Assembly (NCBI GenBank): GCA_965226755.1
Contig: CBDDDT010000006.1
Coordinates: forward strand, 124,001-188,000
Direction: 5' to 3'
DNA from: Bog-113 sp965226755
GTDB taxonomy: Bacteria; Acidobacteriota; Terriglobia; Bryobacterales; Bryobacteraceae
Length of the DNA: 64,000 nt
Part shown: positions 1-10,706 of the stretch, in pieces
Numbering within the stretch: position 1 is the stretch's first letter
How the letters are laid out: each line of letters begins with the position of its first letter
The notes under the pieces: generated by a model
Database searches by the model: none
What the model was told of the DNA's origin: nothing
Seen by the model: the letters and a program-made list of their open reading frames with translations, nothing else
Made by a program: the position numbers and the translations under genes

Positions 1-1525
1 GCTGCTCTCGGTGCCGTGGAAGAAGAAGTCCAAAGAAATCCGGGACCTCGCCTTCGCCCAGGAAGTGCTGAACAGCGACCACTACGGGCTGGAGAAGATC
101 AAGGAACGCATCCTCGAATTCCTGGCCGTCCGGCGCCTGGTTAAGAATCCGAAGGGTTCGATTCTCTGTTTCGTGGGACCTCCCGGAGTCGGTAAGACGT
201 CCCTCGGGATGTCGATCGCGAAAGCCACGGGGCGGAAGTTCGTTCGGATGTCCCTCGGCGGCGTGCGCGACGAAGCGGAAGTGCGCGGTCATCGTCGCAC
301 CTATATAGGCGCCCTGCCCGGCCAGATCATCCAGATGATGAAAAAGGCGGGCACCAAGAATCCCGTCTTCATGCTGGATGAGATCGACAAGATGTCGACC
401 GATTTCCGGGGGGATCCCTCGTCGGCGCTTCTGGAGGTGCTCGATCCGGAGCAGAATTTCATGTTCGTGGATCATTACCTCGACGTGGAGTATGACCTGA
501 GCCAGGTGTTCTTCATCGCGACGGCGAACGTCATGCACACCATTCCGCCTGCGTTGCAGGACCGCATGGAGGTGATCCGCCTTTCCGGATACACGGAACT
601 CGAGAAAATGGAGATCGCCAAGCGCTTCCTCGTGCGAAAGCAACTGGAGGCGACCGGACTCACCCCCAACCAGATCGAATTCACCGATGACGGGTTGAAC
701 GGGCTCGTGCAGTTCTATACGCGGGAGGCGGGAGTTCGCAATCTGGAGCGCGAGGTCGGCAACGTCTGCCGGAAAATTGCCCGCAAGATTGTCGGGGCGA
801 ACGGCGAGAAGTTGGAAAAGCGCATGATTACCGGCGACGCGCTGGCCGATCTGCTGGGGCCGACTAAGTTCCGCGATCTGACCACCGATCGAAAGAACGA
901 GATCGGCGCGGCGACGGGTCTGGCGTGGACCGAAGTCGGCGGCCAGATCCTGACCACGGAAGCGACGCTAATGGAGGGCAAGGGCAAGCTGACCGTCACC
1001 GGAAAATTGGGCGACGTGATGCAGGAATCCGCCCAGGCGGCGATGAGTTATATCCGGTCGCGGGCGCACCAGTTCGGTCTGCCCCGGGATTTCTATCGCA
1101 ATCTGGACGTCCATCTTCATATTCCCGAGGGCGCAATCCCGAAGGATGGCCCTTCCGCCGGCATCACCATGGCCACCACGATTGCGAGCGCACTCACCAG
1201 AATCCCGGTACGCGGCGATGTGGCCATGACGGGCGAGATCACGTTGCGCGGCAAGGTGCTTCCCATCGGCGGTCTTAAAGAGAAGCTGATGGCGGCTCAC
1301 CGGCATGGGATAACGGAAGCGATCATGCCCAAGGACAACCAGCGGGATCTGCCGGATATTCCAGAAGCCATCCGCAATACGATGACCCTGCACTTCGTCG
1401 AGTCGATGGATGATGTTCTGAAGATCGCCTTGGAGCGGGAGATCGTGACGCTGCCGAATCCGATCGACGCACCCGCCGTTGATCTGGTCGCGCGGCCTCC
1501 GATCGAAGAAAACCGGGCGCATTAA
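1..1525 (+). CDS. lon: ATP-dependent protease Lon, 3' part
   Basis: This is the C-terminal 507 residues of Lon, the cytoplasmic AAA+ serine protease that degrades misfolded and regulatory proteins. The frame is open from base 2, so the N-terminal substrate-binding domain lies outside the window. Counting from base 11, the Walker A motif GPPGVGKT is at residues 56-63 and Walker B FMLDEIDK at about 121-128. The protease domain has the catalytic Ser in GPSAG (about 383), and the Lys of the Ser-Lys dyad falls in GGLKEK (about 421-426). The frame ends with TAA and is followed by a strong hairpin. Identification is secure; only the start is missing. Confidence 0.97.
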   Translation, partial: LLSVPWKKKSKEIRDLAFAQEVLNSDHYGLEKIKERILEFLAVRRLVKNPKGSILCFVGPPGVGKTSLGMSIAKATGRKFVRMSLGGVRDEAEVRGHRRTYIGALPGQIIQMMKKAGTKNPVFMLDEIDKMSTDFRGDPSSALLEVLDPEQNFMFVDHYLDVEYDLSQVFFIATANVMHTIPPALQDRMEVIRLSGYTELEKMEIAKRFLVRKQLEATGLTPNQIEFTDDGLNGLVQFYTREAGVRNLEREVGNVCRKIARKIVGANGEKLEKRMITGDALADLLGPTKFRDLTTDRKNEIGAATGLAWTEVGGQILTTEATLMEGKGKLTVTGKLGDVMQESAQAAMSYIRSRAHQFGLPRDFYRNLDVHLHIPEGAIPKDGPSAGITMATTIASALTRIPVRGDVAMTGEITLRGKVLPIGGLKEKLMAAHRHGITEAIMPKDNQRDLPDIPEAIRNTMTLHFVESMDDVLKIALEREIVTLPNPIDAPAVDLVARPPIEENRAH

Positions 1526-1532
1526 AGCAATC

Positions 1533-1560
1533 GAAGGGCGGGGTCCATTCCCCGCCCTTC
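1533..1560 (+). terminator. Hairpin terminator after lon
   Basis: A perfect 11-bp GC-rich inverted repeat with a 6-base loop (tccatt) begins 7 bases after the lon stop codon. It has no long T run after it, so it may act as a weak intrinsic terminator or protect the mRNA 3' end. Confidence 0.6.
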
Positions 1561-1609
1561 CTGTTGTGGAAGAATGGTCCCGCGAAATACCTTGCTAAGT
1601 TGTGTATAA

Positions 1610-2139
1610 TTGAAGGCAGAATTCATAGCCAGCGCCAATGAGCCCGAGCAGTTCCCAGCCGACGGGCTGCCCGAGATTGCATTTTTGGGTAGAAGTAACG
1701 TCGGCAAGTCCAGTCTGATCAATGTCCTTACGGGGCAGAAAGGTCTGGCTTTTACCAGTAGCACTCCGGGACGCACCCAGACCATTAATTTTTACCGCAT
1801 TGACGGCAAGTTGAACTTCGTCGATCTCCCGGGATACGGGTACGCTCGGGTGCCGAGAGGCATGACGGATGTCTGGAAGAAGCTTATCGAGAGTTATCTC
1901 GTGGAGAGAAGCCAGTTCCAGTTGGCGTTTCTCATTCTGGATGGCCGCCGGGGATGGATGGAGAAGGATCTCGAGCTGAAAAGATGGCTTGAGCACCACA
2001 ACCGGCAGTATTTGGTCATTGTGACCAAGATGGACAAGCTTAACCAGGCGGAGCAACGGCGGGGGCTGGCGCAGATTGCGGCAGTATCTCCGGAACCATT
2101 ACCATTCTCGGCCGTGACCGGCCGGGGAGTGAGGGAAAT

Positions 2140-2167
<28 letters not shown>
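1610..2167 (+). CDS. engB: Ribosome-biogenesis GTPase EngB (YsxC/YihA)
   Basis: This 185-residue TRAFAC GTPase is needed for assembly of the large ribosomal subunit. The G1 motif GRSNVGKS is at residues 27-34, G3 DLPG at 72-75 and G4 TKMD at 139-142, the usual EngB layout and length. The start is a TTG directly after an in-frame TAA at 1607-1609, so no longer N-terminus is possible. The resulting N-terminus (MKAEF, then a PEQFP stretch) matches the family. No Shine-Dalgarno sequence precedes the TTG. The 3' end overlaps rho by 28 bases, which suggests translational coupling. Confidence 0.95.
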
Positions 2168-4029
<1,862 letters not shown>

Positions 4030-4045
4030 GGCTTCACGCCCGCTT

Positions 4046-5368
4046 CTAAGAAGACGCGGCGCGCCTGCCGTTCCGCTTCTTCGGCGCATTGCGGGCGCGC
4101 GTTTTCACCACAATAGGCGTCCCTTCAAAACCAAACCGTTTGCGAATCTGGTTGGAGATATAACGCTCATGCGAGAAGTGCAGCGGCGTATTTCGATCCG
4201 TGAACAGAATGAAGGTCGGCGGCCGGATGCTGGATTGCGTAATATACAGGATCTTGCGTTCTTCGAACTCCAGCGCTTGCACAAAGCGGTTCAGCTCTCC
4301 CGTGGTCACGCGCTTCGAAGCCGATTCATGCGCCTTCCGGATCATCTTAAACAGGTTCTTGACCCCATCGCCGGACTTAGCCGAGATGAACACGACCGGC
4401 GCGTACTCCAGGAACTTGAGGTGGTCGCGCAAATCCACCTCGAACTTTCTCTTGACGGGTTCGCCGATCAGATCCCATTTGTTTACGACAATCAGCACGC
4501 CGCGGCCGCCCTCGTGCGCGTAGCCGGCGATGGTGGCGTCGAGCGCGAGAACGCCTTCCGTGGCGTCCAGGACAACCAGAACCACATGCGCCATCCGGAT
4601 ACTGCGGCGAGCCATCACGACGCTTAACTTCTCGGCCATCAGGTTCGTCTTGCCTTTCCGGCGAATGCCGGCCGTATCGACGAAGACGTATTCGATGCCG
4701 TTTTGAATGACGGCTTCGTCAACGGAGTCGCGGGTGGTCCCCGCAATGGGGGAAACGATGGCGCGCTCCTGCCCGGTGAGCGCGTTCAGCAGCGTCGATT
4801 TGCCCACATTCGGCCGTCCGATGATCGCGACCTTGATCTGGGGCATGGCTTCCGGAGCGGGTTCGTGCGGAAAACCCTCCGTGATGTGATCCAGCAAAGC
4901 ATCCACGCCGATGCCATGCTCGGCCGAAACCGGGAATATTTCCTTGATTCCCAAAACGTAGAAATCATGCGCCAGCATGTCGCGGGCGATTGTATCGGAC
5001 TTGTTGACCGCCAGCGTCACGGGTTTTCCGAGGCGGCGCAGCATCTGCGCCAGATCGCGATCCGGCGCCGTGATCTCGCTGCGCCCGTCCACCAGAAAAA
5101 TAATATGCGCGGCCTGTTCCAGCGCTACGCGGGCCTGCGCCAGGATCTGGCCCGGGATGTACTCGTCATCGTCCACGACGATTCCGCCGGTGTCGATCAG
5201 CTCAAACCGGCGGCCCAGATGCTCAGCCACGCCGTAGATACGATCACGCGTGATGCCCGGCTCATCTCCTACAATCGACCGGCGCTCGCCCGTAATCCTG
5301 TTGAAAAGGGTCGACTTGCCAACGTTGGGGCGGCCTACGATTACGACCGTTGGCAATGACTCAGTCAT
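4046..5368 (-). CDS. der: Ribosome-biogenesis double GTPase Der (EngA)
   Basis: Der has two GTPase domains in tandem plus a C-terminal KH-like domain and acts in maturation of the 50S subunit. In this 440-residue protein, GRPNVGKS occurs at residues 12-19 and again at 184-191. NKSD (122-125) is the first G4 motif and NKWD the second. The C-terminus is basic (residues in KKRNGRR), as in homologues. The chosen start gives MTESLPTVV; two upstream ATGs in frame (5383, 5398) would lie inside dinG. The ATG at 5368-5366 overlaps the dinG ATG at 5367 on the other strand, so its promoter must lie inside dinG. The gene is convergent with rho, 16 bases apart. Confidence 0.95.
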   Translation of the reverse strand: MTESLPTVVIVGRPNVGKSTLFNRITGERRSIVGDEPGITRDRIYGVAEHLGRRFELIDTGGIVVDDDEYIPGQILAQARVALEQAAHIIFLVDGRSEITAPDRDLAQMLRRLGKPVTLAVNKSDTIARDMLAHDFYVLGIKEIFPVSAEHGIGVDALLDHITEGFPHEPAPEAMPQIKVAIIGRPNVGKSTLLNALTGQERAIVSPIAGTTRDSVDEAVIQNGIEYVFVDTAGIRRKGKTNLMAEKLSVVMARRSIRMAHVVLVVLDATEGVLALDATIAGYAHEGGRGVLIVVNKWDLIGEPVKRKFEVDLRDHLKFLEYAPVVFISAKSGDGVKNLFKMIRKAHESASKRVTTGELNRFVQALEFEERKILYITQSSIRPPTFILFTDRNTPLHFSHERYISNQIRKRFGFEGTPIVVKTRARNAPKKRNGRRAASS

Positions 5369-7337
5369 GAACCAAAGTAACATCGGAGAAGTGCCCATCA
5401 GTCCCCGGCCAAAGTCCCCGGAAGCAACGTCTGAAGCACGCCGCTTCTTCGGACCCTATGGGGCGCTCGCCCGTTGGCATCCCCATTACGAATACCGGCC
5501 GGGTCAGGCCGAGATGGCGGAAGCGGTCGAATCGGCCCTGCGCGATCGGCGCCACCTGCTTGTGGAGGCCGGCACGGGAACCGGCAAGACGCTGGCCTAT
5601 CTGGTTCCCGCGTTGCTCTCGGGGAAGCGAATCATCATCTCGACTGGAACCAAGAACCTGCAGGAACAGCTTTTTTTCAAGGATGTTCCGTTTCTCCAGG
5701 AGCACTTCGACCGGCCTCTCCGGGTGGCCTATATGAAAGGCCGCGGCAATTTCGCATGCCGGCAGAAGATTTATGACGCCGATCGCGAAGCCGTGCTCAC
5801 CGGCATGGAGGAGGTTGCGGATTTTCAGATCATTCAGGACTGGGAAAAAACGACGGCTTTCGGCGACCGGGCGGAGATCCGGACGCTGCCCGAAAACAGC
5901 TCGGCCTGGAGAAAAATCGATGCCCGCCGCGATCTGTGTTCCGGCCCGAAGTGCCCGCAGTACGAGCGTTGTTTCGTCACCGCGATGTATCAGCGCGCCG
6001 GCGCGAGCGACATCGTGATCGTCAATCACCATCTCTTCTTCGCCGATCTCGCCCTGAGGGACGGCGATTTCGCCGGAATTCTGCCTGAGTACCACGCCGT
6101 CATCTTCGATGAGGCGCACGAGATCGAGGACACCGCGGGGCAGTACTTCGGCGTGCAGATCAGCAACTACCGCTTTCAGGAACTGCGGCGCGACTCGGCC
6201 GTGATCTCACGAGCCCGGCAGTTCGGCTCCGCCGAGTTGGATCGGGTTCTGGAACGGCTTGAGGAACATGCGACACAGTTCTTTGCGCGCCTTCCCATCG
6301 CGGAGGGCCGGGCCTCGTTTCAAAACCGGAGCGCATTCCTCGACGATCACCGCGAACGCTACCAGGATGTTCTGGCGTCTCTTGAACTGCTCTCCGCGAA
6401 CTTAAAATTGATTTCCGATCCGCCCGGCGAAGTTGCGCCGCTGATCCGGCGCGCGAGCGAGCTGTGGGAGTCGTTGAAGTTTCTTCTGGAAAGCGACGAT
6501 CCGTCGTTCGTCTACTTCCTGGAACGGCGCGGTCGCGGATGCTTTCTTCAGGCCACGCCCATCGACGTGTCGGACGTGCTTGCGCGGCGGCTGTTCGATA
6601 CCATCCCGACCGTGGTGCTGGCCTCGGCGACCCTCGCCGTAAGCGGCAACTTCGATTTCGTGCAGAACCGCCTGGGTCTGCAAAACGCCCGCACGCTGGT
6701 TGTCGCCGGTCACTTCGATTACGGGAAACAGGCGCTTCTTTACGTTCCACAGCATCTGCCGGATCCGCGCAACGCCCTGTTCGGGAAAATGGCCGCTGAT
6801 GAGATCGTCCAGATTCTGCAAGCCTCGCGCGGCCGCGCCTTCGTTCTGTTCACGAGCTATCAGCAGATGCGCATGGTGCATGACCGCGTGTCGCTGGCGA
6901 TCGATTTTCCGGTGCTCCTGCAAGGCACAGGCCCTCGTAACGCGCTGCTCGAAGAGTTTCAACGCACGCCCAACTGCGTCCTTTTTGCGACCGCTTCCTT
7001 CTGGCAGGGCGTGGATGTTCCCGGCGAAAAATTGAGCTGCGTGATCATCGATCGGCTGCCCTTCTCCGTCCCCAGCGATCCGGTGGTGCAGGCGCGGGTC
7101 CGCGCGGTCCGGGAAGCCGGCGGCGATCCGTTCTTCGATTACCAGATTCCTCAAGCCGCCATCGCTCTCAAACAGGGCTTCGGACGCCTGATCCGGTCCG
7201 CGCGCGATCGCGGCGTTCTCGTGCTGCTCGATAATCGAATTACCAGGCAGCGCTACGGCCAGGTGTTTTTCGACAGCCTGCCCGATTACGGCTTTACAAC
7301 TCAGATCACGGACGTGGAAAGGTTTTTTGATGTTTGA
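5367..7337 (+). CDS. dinG: DinG/XPD-type ATP-dependent DNA helicase
   Basis: This superfamily 2, iron-sulfur 5'-3' DNA helicase of 656 residues probably acts in repair of structured or damaged DNA. Walker A EAGTGTGKT is at about residues 67-75 and a DEAH box lies in VIFDEAHEIED. Between them are four Cys (one in GNFACR, three in the CSGPKCPQYERC stretch) fitting a [4Fe-4S] cluster. The C-terminal motif QGFGRLIRS is typical of DinG and YoaA. The ATG at 5367 overlaps the start codon of der on the opposite strand. A GTG at 5391 with GGAG just upstream is an alternative start. Its 3' end overlaps queD by 8 bases. Whether it is closer to DinG or YoaA cannot be decided by eye. Confidence 0.9.
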   Translation: MNQSNIGEVPISPRPKSPEATSEARRFFGPYGALARWHPHYEYRPGQAEMAEAVESALRDRRHLLVEAGTGTGKTLAYLVPALLSGKRIIISTGTKNLQEQLFFKDVPFLQEHFDRPLRVAYMKGRGNFACRQKIYDADREAVLTGMEEVADFQIIQDWEKTTAFGDRAEIRTLPENSSAWRKIDARRDLCSGPKCPQYERCFVTAMYQRAGASDIVIVNHHLFFADLALRDGDFAGILPEYHAVIFDEAHEIEDTAGQYFGVQISNYRFQELRRDSAVISRARQFGSAELDRVLERLEEHATQFFARLPIAEGRASFQNRSAFLDDHRERYQDVLASLELLSANLKLISDPPGEVAPLIRRASELWESLKFLLESDDPSFVYFLERRGRGCFLQATPIDVSDVLARRLFDTIPTVVLASATLAVSGNFDFVQNRLGLQNARTLVVAGHFDYGKQALLYVPQHLPDPRNALFGKMAADEIVQILQASRGRAFVLFTSYQQMRMVHDRVSLAIDFPVLLQGTGPRNALLEEFQRTPNCVLFATASFWQGVDVPGEKLSCVIIDRLPFSVPSDPVVQARVRAVREAGGDPFFDYQIPQAAIALKQGFGRLIRSARDRGVLVLLDNRITRQRYGQVFFDSLPDYGFTTQITDVERFFDV

Positions 7338-7719
7338 AGTTTGCGTAGAGCACACATTCGCCGCCGCCCATGCGCTGCGCAACTACCACGGCAAATGCGA
7401 AAACGTGCACGGTCATAATTACAAAATTCAGGTGAAAGTCACCGGGCCGGAACTGGACGAGACCGGAATGCTGGTCGACTTTGTCGAGCTGAAGCGTTTA
7501 TTGCGCGGCGCGTCGGAGCGGCTGGATCACCAGTTTCTCAATGAGATTGAACCCTTCACCACGGTCAATCCGTCCGCGGAGAACATCGCGCGTTACCTGT
7601 TTGAAGAAATTAGCGGCAAGCTCCGAAGTGAGAATGCCGCTGAGTTGGAGGAAGTGAAAGTCTGGGAGACCGATATCCAGTTTGCCTGTTACCGGCCTGC
7701 CCCGCCGCACAGAGCCTGA
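7330..7719 (+). CDS. queD: 6-carboxy-5,6,7,8-tetrahydropterin synthase (QueD family)
   Basis: QueD makes 6-carboxytetrahydropterin from dihydroneopterin triphosphate, the first committed step toward queuosine and other 7-deazapurines. The 129-residue protein has the zinc-binding His in the HTFAAAHAL region and the CENVHGHNY block, which carries the catalytic Cys and two zinc His. A central Asp-His pair lies in the LDHQFLNE region and the essential Glu in VWET. The ATG is preceded by GGAAAGG within the end of dinG, so the two genes are probably translated together. No other queuosine gene is in the window. A PTPS-related paralogue with another pterin role cannot be excluded. Confidence 0.88.
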   Translation: MFEVCVEHTFAAAHALRNYHGKCENVHGHNYKIQVKVTGPELDETGMLVDFVELKRLLRGASERLDHQFLNEIEPFTTVNPSAENIARYLFEEISGKLRSENAAELEEVKVWETDIQFACYRPAPPHRA

Positions 7720-7725
7720 ATCCAG

Positions 7726-8052
7726 TTACTCGGTCCAGTAACTGAAGAGAACTCCTTCGCCGGCTACGTCCATGTCAAAGGAGTATTCGGAAAGATTGAT
7801 CTCATCCAGACCGTTGCTTGTCTCCAGAAAAAACTGGTCGGAAATCCCGCCGCTCTGGTCAGGCCACAGCACGCGCGCCACACCGGCGAGCGTAGTTTTG
7901 TTCATTCCGGCGCGGCCGAGATATGCCTTGCCGGTAAGCCCTGGAATCATCTGGAAAAACAGTTTCGCCACACGCTGGGTAGGATCGGTCGACAGCGGGA
8001 CCGGAATACCCGGCGTGGGTTGATTGATGCGTCCGACGGATGTGAATGTCAT
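7726..8052 (-). CDS. Conserved-looking hypothetical protein, 108 residues
   Basis: I do not recognise this family. The protein is small and soluble, with no signal peptide or membrane segment, and has an acidic, aromatic C-terminus (ending SYWTE). The N-terminal third is Pro- and Thr-rich. Coding status is supported by a GAGGAG ribosome-binding site 5 bases before the ATG, and by tight convergence with queD (6 bases between stops). It stands alone between queD and the ferredoxin gene and may share a transcript with the ferredoxin upstream. Confidence 0.7.
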   Translation of the reverse strand: MTFTSVGRINQPTPGIPVPLSTDPTQRVAKLFFQMIPGLTGKAYLGRAGMNKTTLAGVARVLWPDQSGGISDQFFLETSNGLDEINLSEYSFDMDVAGEGVLFSYWTE

Positions 8053-8162
8053 GCGATCTCCTCAACCGCATGTTAGTGTTCACAAACGCGGATCGGGAGC
8101 CCACCGCCAGCTAAGCGTCTTAGAATCAACGAAATTTGGGCCGAGGAACAACGTGACCAGCT

Positions 8163-8423
8163 TCAGCGGCTGAAGAACTCGGCGTTTTTCTGCGTGAAGT
8201 CGGACCACTTCTCCGGAAGATCGTCGACGGCGAAAATTGCGGAAACAGGGCAAACGGGAACGCACGCGCCGCAGTCGATACACTCGACCGGGTCGATGTA
8301 GATCATATCCACGCCGGGGAATCGCGGGTCTTCTTTTTTAGGGTGGATGCAATCCACCGGGCAGGCATCCACACACGCCGTGTCCTTGGTTCCGATGCAG
8401 GGTTCTGCGATTACGTAAGCCAT
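8163..8423 (-). CDS. fdxA: 7Fe ferredoxin (FdxA type, [3Fe-4S][4Fe-4S])
   Basis: This 86-residue electron carrier has the typical bacterial 7Fe arrangement. The first cluster region carries Cys in CIGTKDTACVDACPVDC, and the second has CIDCGACVPVCP. The C-terminal motif DLPEKW is shared with FdxA and FdxC proteins of actinobacteria and proteobacteria. The start was placed at the ATG giving MAYVIAEPC, which matches the family. A longer frame upstream to 8537 has no support. The ribosome-binding site is weak. Its redox partner is not evident from the neighbours. Confidence 0.9.
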   Translation of the reverse strand: MAYVIAEPCIGTKDTACVDACPVDCIHPKKEDPRFPGVDMIYIDPVECIDCGACVPVCPVSAIFAVDDLPEKWSDFTQKNAEFFSR

Positions 8424-8574
8424 ATTGTCCGGAAAAACTAGGTATAGCATACTCAGCGCGGGCAACCTTCGCGGATTGTCTTGCAAATTCCCGGGTTCGT
8501 AATCACCCTGTAACCGCTCTTCACGTAACCTCAACATTCGCCCGCTCTCATCGGGCTGTGGGAGGATCCGCGTT

Positions 8575-10068
8575 TTGCATCTGTTCGGAGAAGACCTGTC
8601 TATCAGCAGCTTCGCTTTTCTTCTGGTCGCGCTCGGCCTGGCGCTGACTTTTGAATTCGTGAACGGCTTTCACGACACCGCTAACGCGGTGGCCACGGTC
8701 ATTTACACGAATACCCTCAAGCCGACCTATGCCGTCATCTGGTCGGGCTGCTGGAATCTGATCGGAGTGTTGGTCTCATCCGGCGCCGTGGCTTTCGGCG
8801 TCCTCGCTCTGCTGCCCGTGGAACTGGTCCTGAACGTCGGTTCCGGGGCCGGCTTCGCCATGGTCTTCGCGCTGCTGATCTCCGCGATCATCTGGAATCT
8901 CGGGACGTGGTATCTGGGCCTGCCGGCGTCTAGTTCCCACACGCTGATCGGCTCCATCATGGGCGTTGGGCTGGCGAATTCCTGGCTGTCTCCCGGACAT
9001 GTTTTTGGCGAGGGCGTCAACTGGATCAAGGCCCGCGAAGTCGGGCTAAGCCTGCTCGTCTCTCCGCTCGTGGGCTTTGTCTGTTCGGCTGCTCTGCTTC
9101 TCCTGCTGAAGGCCCTAATCAAGCGCAAAGATCTATTCCAGGCGCCCGAGCCTGGCAAAGCGCCGCCTCTATGGATCCGCGGCGTGCTCATGCTCACCTG
9201 CACCGGCGTCAGCTATGGCCACGGCTCCAATGACGGCCAAAAAGGGATGGGTCTCATTATGCTCATTCTGGTCGGCATCGTTCCCGCTTCCTTTGCGGTG
9301 AATGGAAACACGAGCCAGACGGCCATTCGCGAGCTCACGCAAGCCACGCAAACCATCTCATTTCAGATGGACCGGCATGCGCCCGGCATCGCCATGGCTG
9401 GCGCGCAGAACGCCTCCGACGAACTGTCGGAATATTTGAAAACCTCGGGAAAGCTCGCGGATCGCACCTTCGCCGCCGTGGGAACCAAATGCCGCGAGAT
9501 CTCCGATCAACTGAATAACCGGGAGAGCCTCTCTTCTCTTTCGAAGGAGCAGCGGATGCATCTCCGCAGCGATTTATACCTGGTTTCCGAGTCGCTCGGA
9601 AAGATGACGAAATCCCACAGCCTGACCGATGCGGACGAACAGAAAGCCGTCTCGAAGTTGAAAACGGGCATCGACAAGGTGACCAAGTTCATTCCGCTCT
9701 GGGTGAAAGTGTCGGTCGCGCTCGCTCTGGGGCTGGGCACCATGATCGGATGGAAGCGGATCGTGGTCACCGTGGGCGAAAAAATTGGGAAAGAGCACCT
9801 CACCTACGCGCAGGGCGCCTCGGCCGAGCTCGTGGCCGCCCTTACCATTTTGGCCGCCGATAACTACGGACTTCCCGTCAGCACCACGCACGTCTTATCG
9901 TCCGGCGTCGCGGGCACGATGGCCGCGAACCACTCCGGCCTCCAGATGGACACGCTGCGGAATTTGCTGCTCGCGTGGATACTCACGCTGCCCGTGTGCG
10001 TGCTGCTCGGCGCGGGACTGTTTTCCTTCGGACTTTATATCGTCTTCAACGTCCTGGGTTTGCGGTAA
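8575..10068 (+). CDS. pit: Inorganic phosphate transporter, PiT family
   Basis: PiT carriers import phosphate as metal-phosphate with protons. This 497-residue membrane protein has the two family signatures: GFHDTANAVAT at residues 31-41 and PVSTTHVLSSGVAGT near the C-terminus. They sit in inverted halves, each with several hydrophobic helices. Between the halves, at about residues 265-365, is a hydrophilic loop rich in charged residues and likely cytoplasmic. The start is TTG with GGAGG 9 bases upstream. No phoU-like pit accessory gene is adjacent. Confidence 0.93.
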   Translation: MHLFGEDLSISSFAFLLVALGLALTFEFVNGFHDTANAVATVIYTNTLKPTYAVIWSGCWNLIGVLVSSGAVAFGVLALLPVELVLNVGSGAGFAMVFALLISAIIWNLGTWYLGLPASSSHTLIGSIMGVGLANSWLSPGHVFGEGVNWIKAREVGLSLLVSPLVGFVCSAALLLLLKALIKRKDLFQAPEPGKAPPLWIRGVLMLTCTGVSYGHGSNDGQKGMGLIMLILVGIVPASFAVNGNTSQTAIRELTQATQTISFQMDRHAPGIAMAGAQNASDELSEYLKTSGKLADRTFAAVGTKCREISDQLNNRESLSSLSKEQRMHLRSDLYLVSESLGKMTKSHSLTDADEQKAVSKLKTGIDKVTKFIPLWVKVSVALALGLGTMIGWKRIVVTVGEKIGKEHLTYAQGASAELVAALTILAADNYGLPVSTTHVLSSGVAGTMAANHSGLQMDTLRNLLLAWILTLPVCVLLGAGLFSFGLYIVFNVLGLR

Positions 10069-10091
10069 GGCCGGCTCTTATCGGCGCGACA

Positions 10092-10706
10092 TTATTGATG
10101 CGTCCGCAGGAACTCCCGGGCCGCGGTGAAATCATCCGGCCCGAGTTCGTGGCCGAGGCTGCTCCAGCGCAAGTCCACCTGAGCGCCCGCATAGCGCAGA
10201 ACCTGCGCCAGTTTTTCCGTTCCGGGCCGCGGCAGAATGCGGTCGTTCTCGCCCGCCAGAATCAGGACCGGAGTTCCGGCCAGCGGCAGAAGCGGCTGCG
10301 GTTCCAGAGGCAGCGTCGCGCGCATCAGGATCGCCCCGGCGAGCAATTGCGGGTGCAGCAGCATTAGCGCGGCCGCCATATTGGCGCCATTCGAATATCC
10401 GAGCGCGATCACGCGCGCCGCATCGAAGTGGTAGCGCTCGGCGGAGTCGTGAAGAAACGCTTCCAGCTCGGCCGCGCGCAGCCGGATATCATCTTCGTCG
10501 AACACCCCTTCGCGAATCCGGCGGAAAAAACGCGCCATCCCGTTTTCATCCACTCCTCCGCGGGGGCTCAGAAGGGCTGAGCCTGGAGCGATGCCGCGTC
10601 CGATCGGCAGAAGGTCATTCTCATCGCCGCCCGTTCCGTGCAGCAACAGGACTGTCACCGGCGATCCGGTGGAGGCGACGAACTGGTGAATCATTTCAGA
10701 TGGCAA
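10092..10706 (-). CDS. Alpha/beta hydrolase, phospholipase/carboxylesterase type (MhqD-like)
   Basis: This 204-residue single-domain hydrolase has the oxyanion-hole motif LLLHGTGGDE, the nucleophile elbow GYSNGA, an acid in GENDRILP and the catalytic His in SLGHELGPDD. Its closest functional pattern is MhqD and related esterases, which occur with extradiol dioxygenase MhqO in quinone-stress operons. Here it overlaps the end of such a dioxygenase gene by 11 bases, so the two are co-translated. The natural substrate is unknown. Confidence 0.85.
   Translation of the reverse strand: MPSEMIHQFVASTGSPVTVLLLHGTGGDENDLLPIGRGIAPGSALLSPRGGVDENGMARFFRRIREGVFDEDDIRLRAAELEAFLHDSAERYHFDAARVIALGYSNGANMAAALMLLHPQLLAGAILMRATLPLEPQPLLPLAGTPVLILAGENDRILPRPGTEKLAQVLRYAGAQVDLRWSSLGHELGPDDFTAAREFLRTHQ

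Noticed and set aside
1605..1610. TATAAT as the engB promoter
   Set aside because: It overlaps the TTG start codon; a transcript begun there would start inside the gene. No matching -35 was seen, and the in-frame TAA at 1607 fixes the start.
8163..8423. The ferredoxin as the missing NuoI
   Set aside because: It is only 86 residues with the 7Fe FdxA pattern and DLPEKW tail; NuoI is about 140-180 residues with two CxxCxxCxxxCP motifs.
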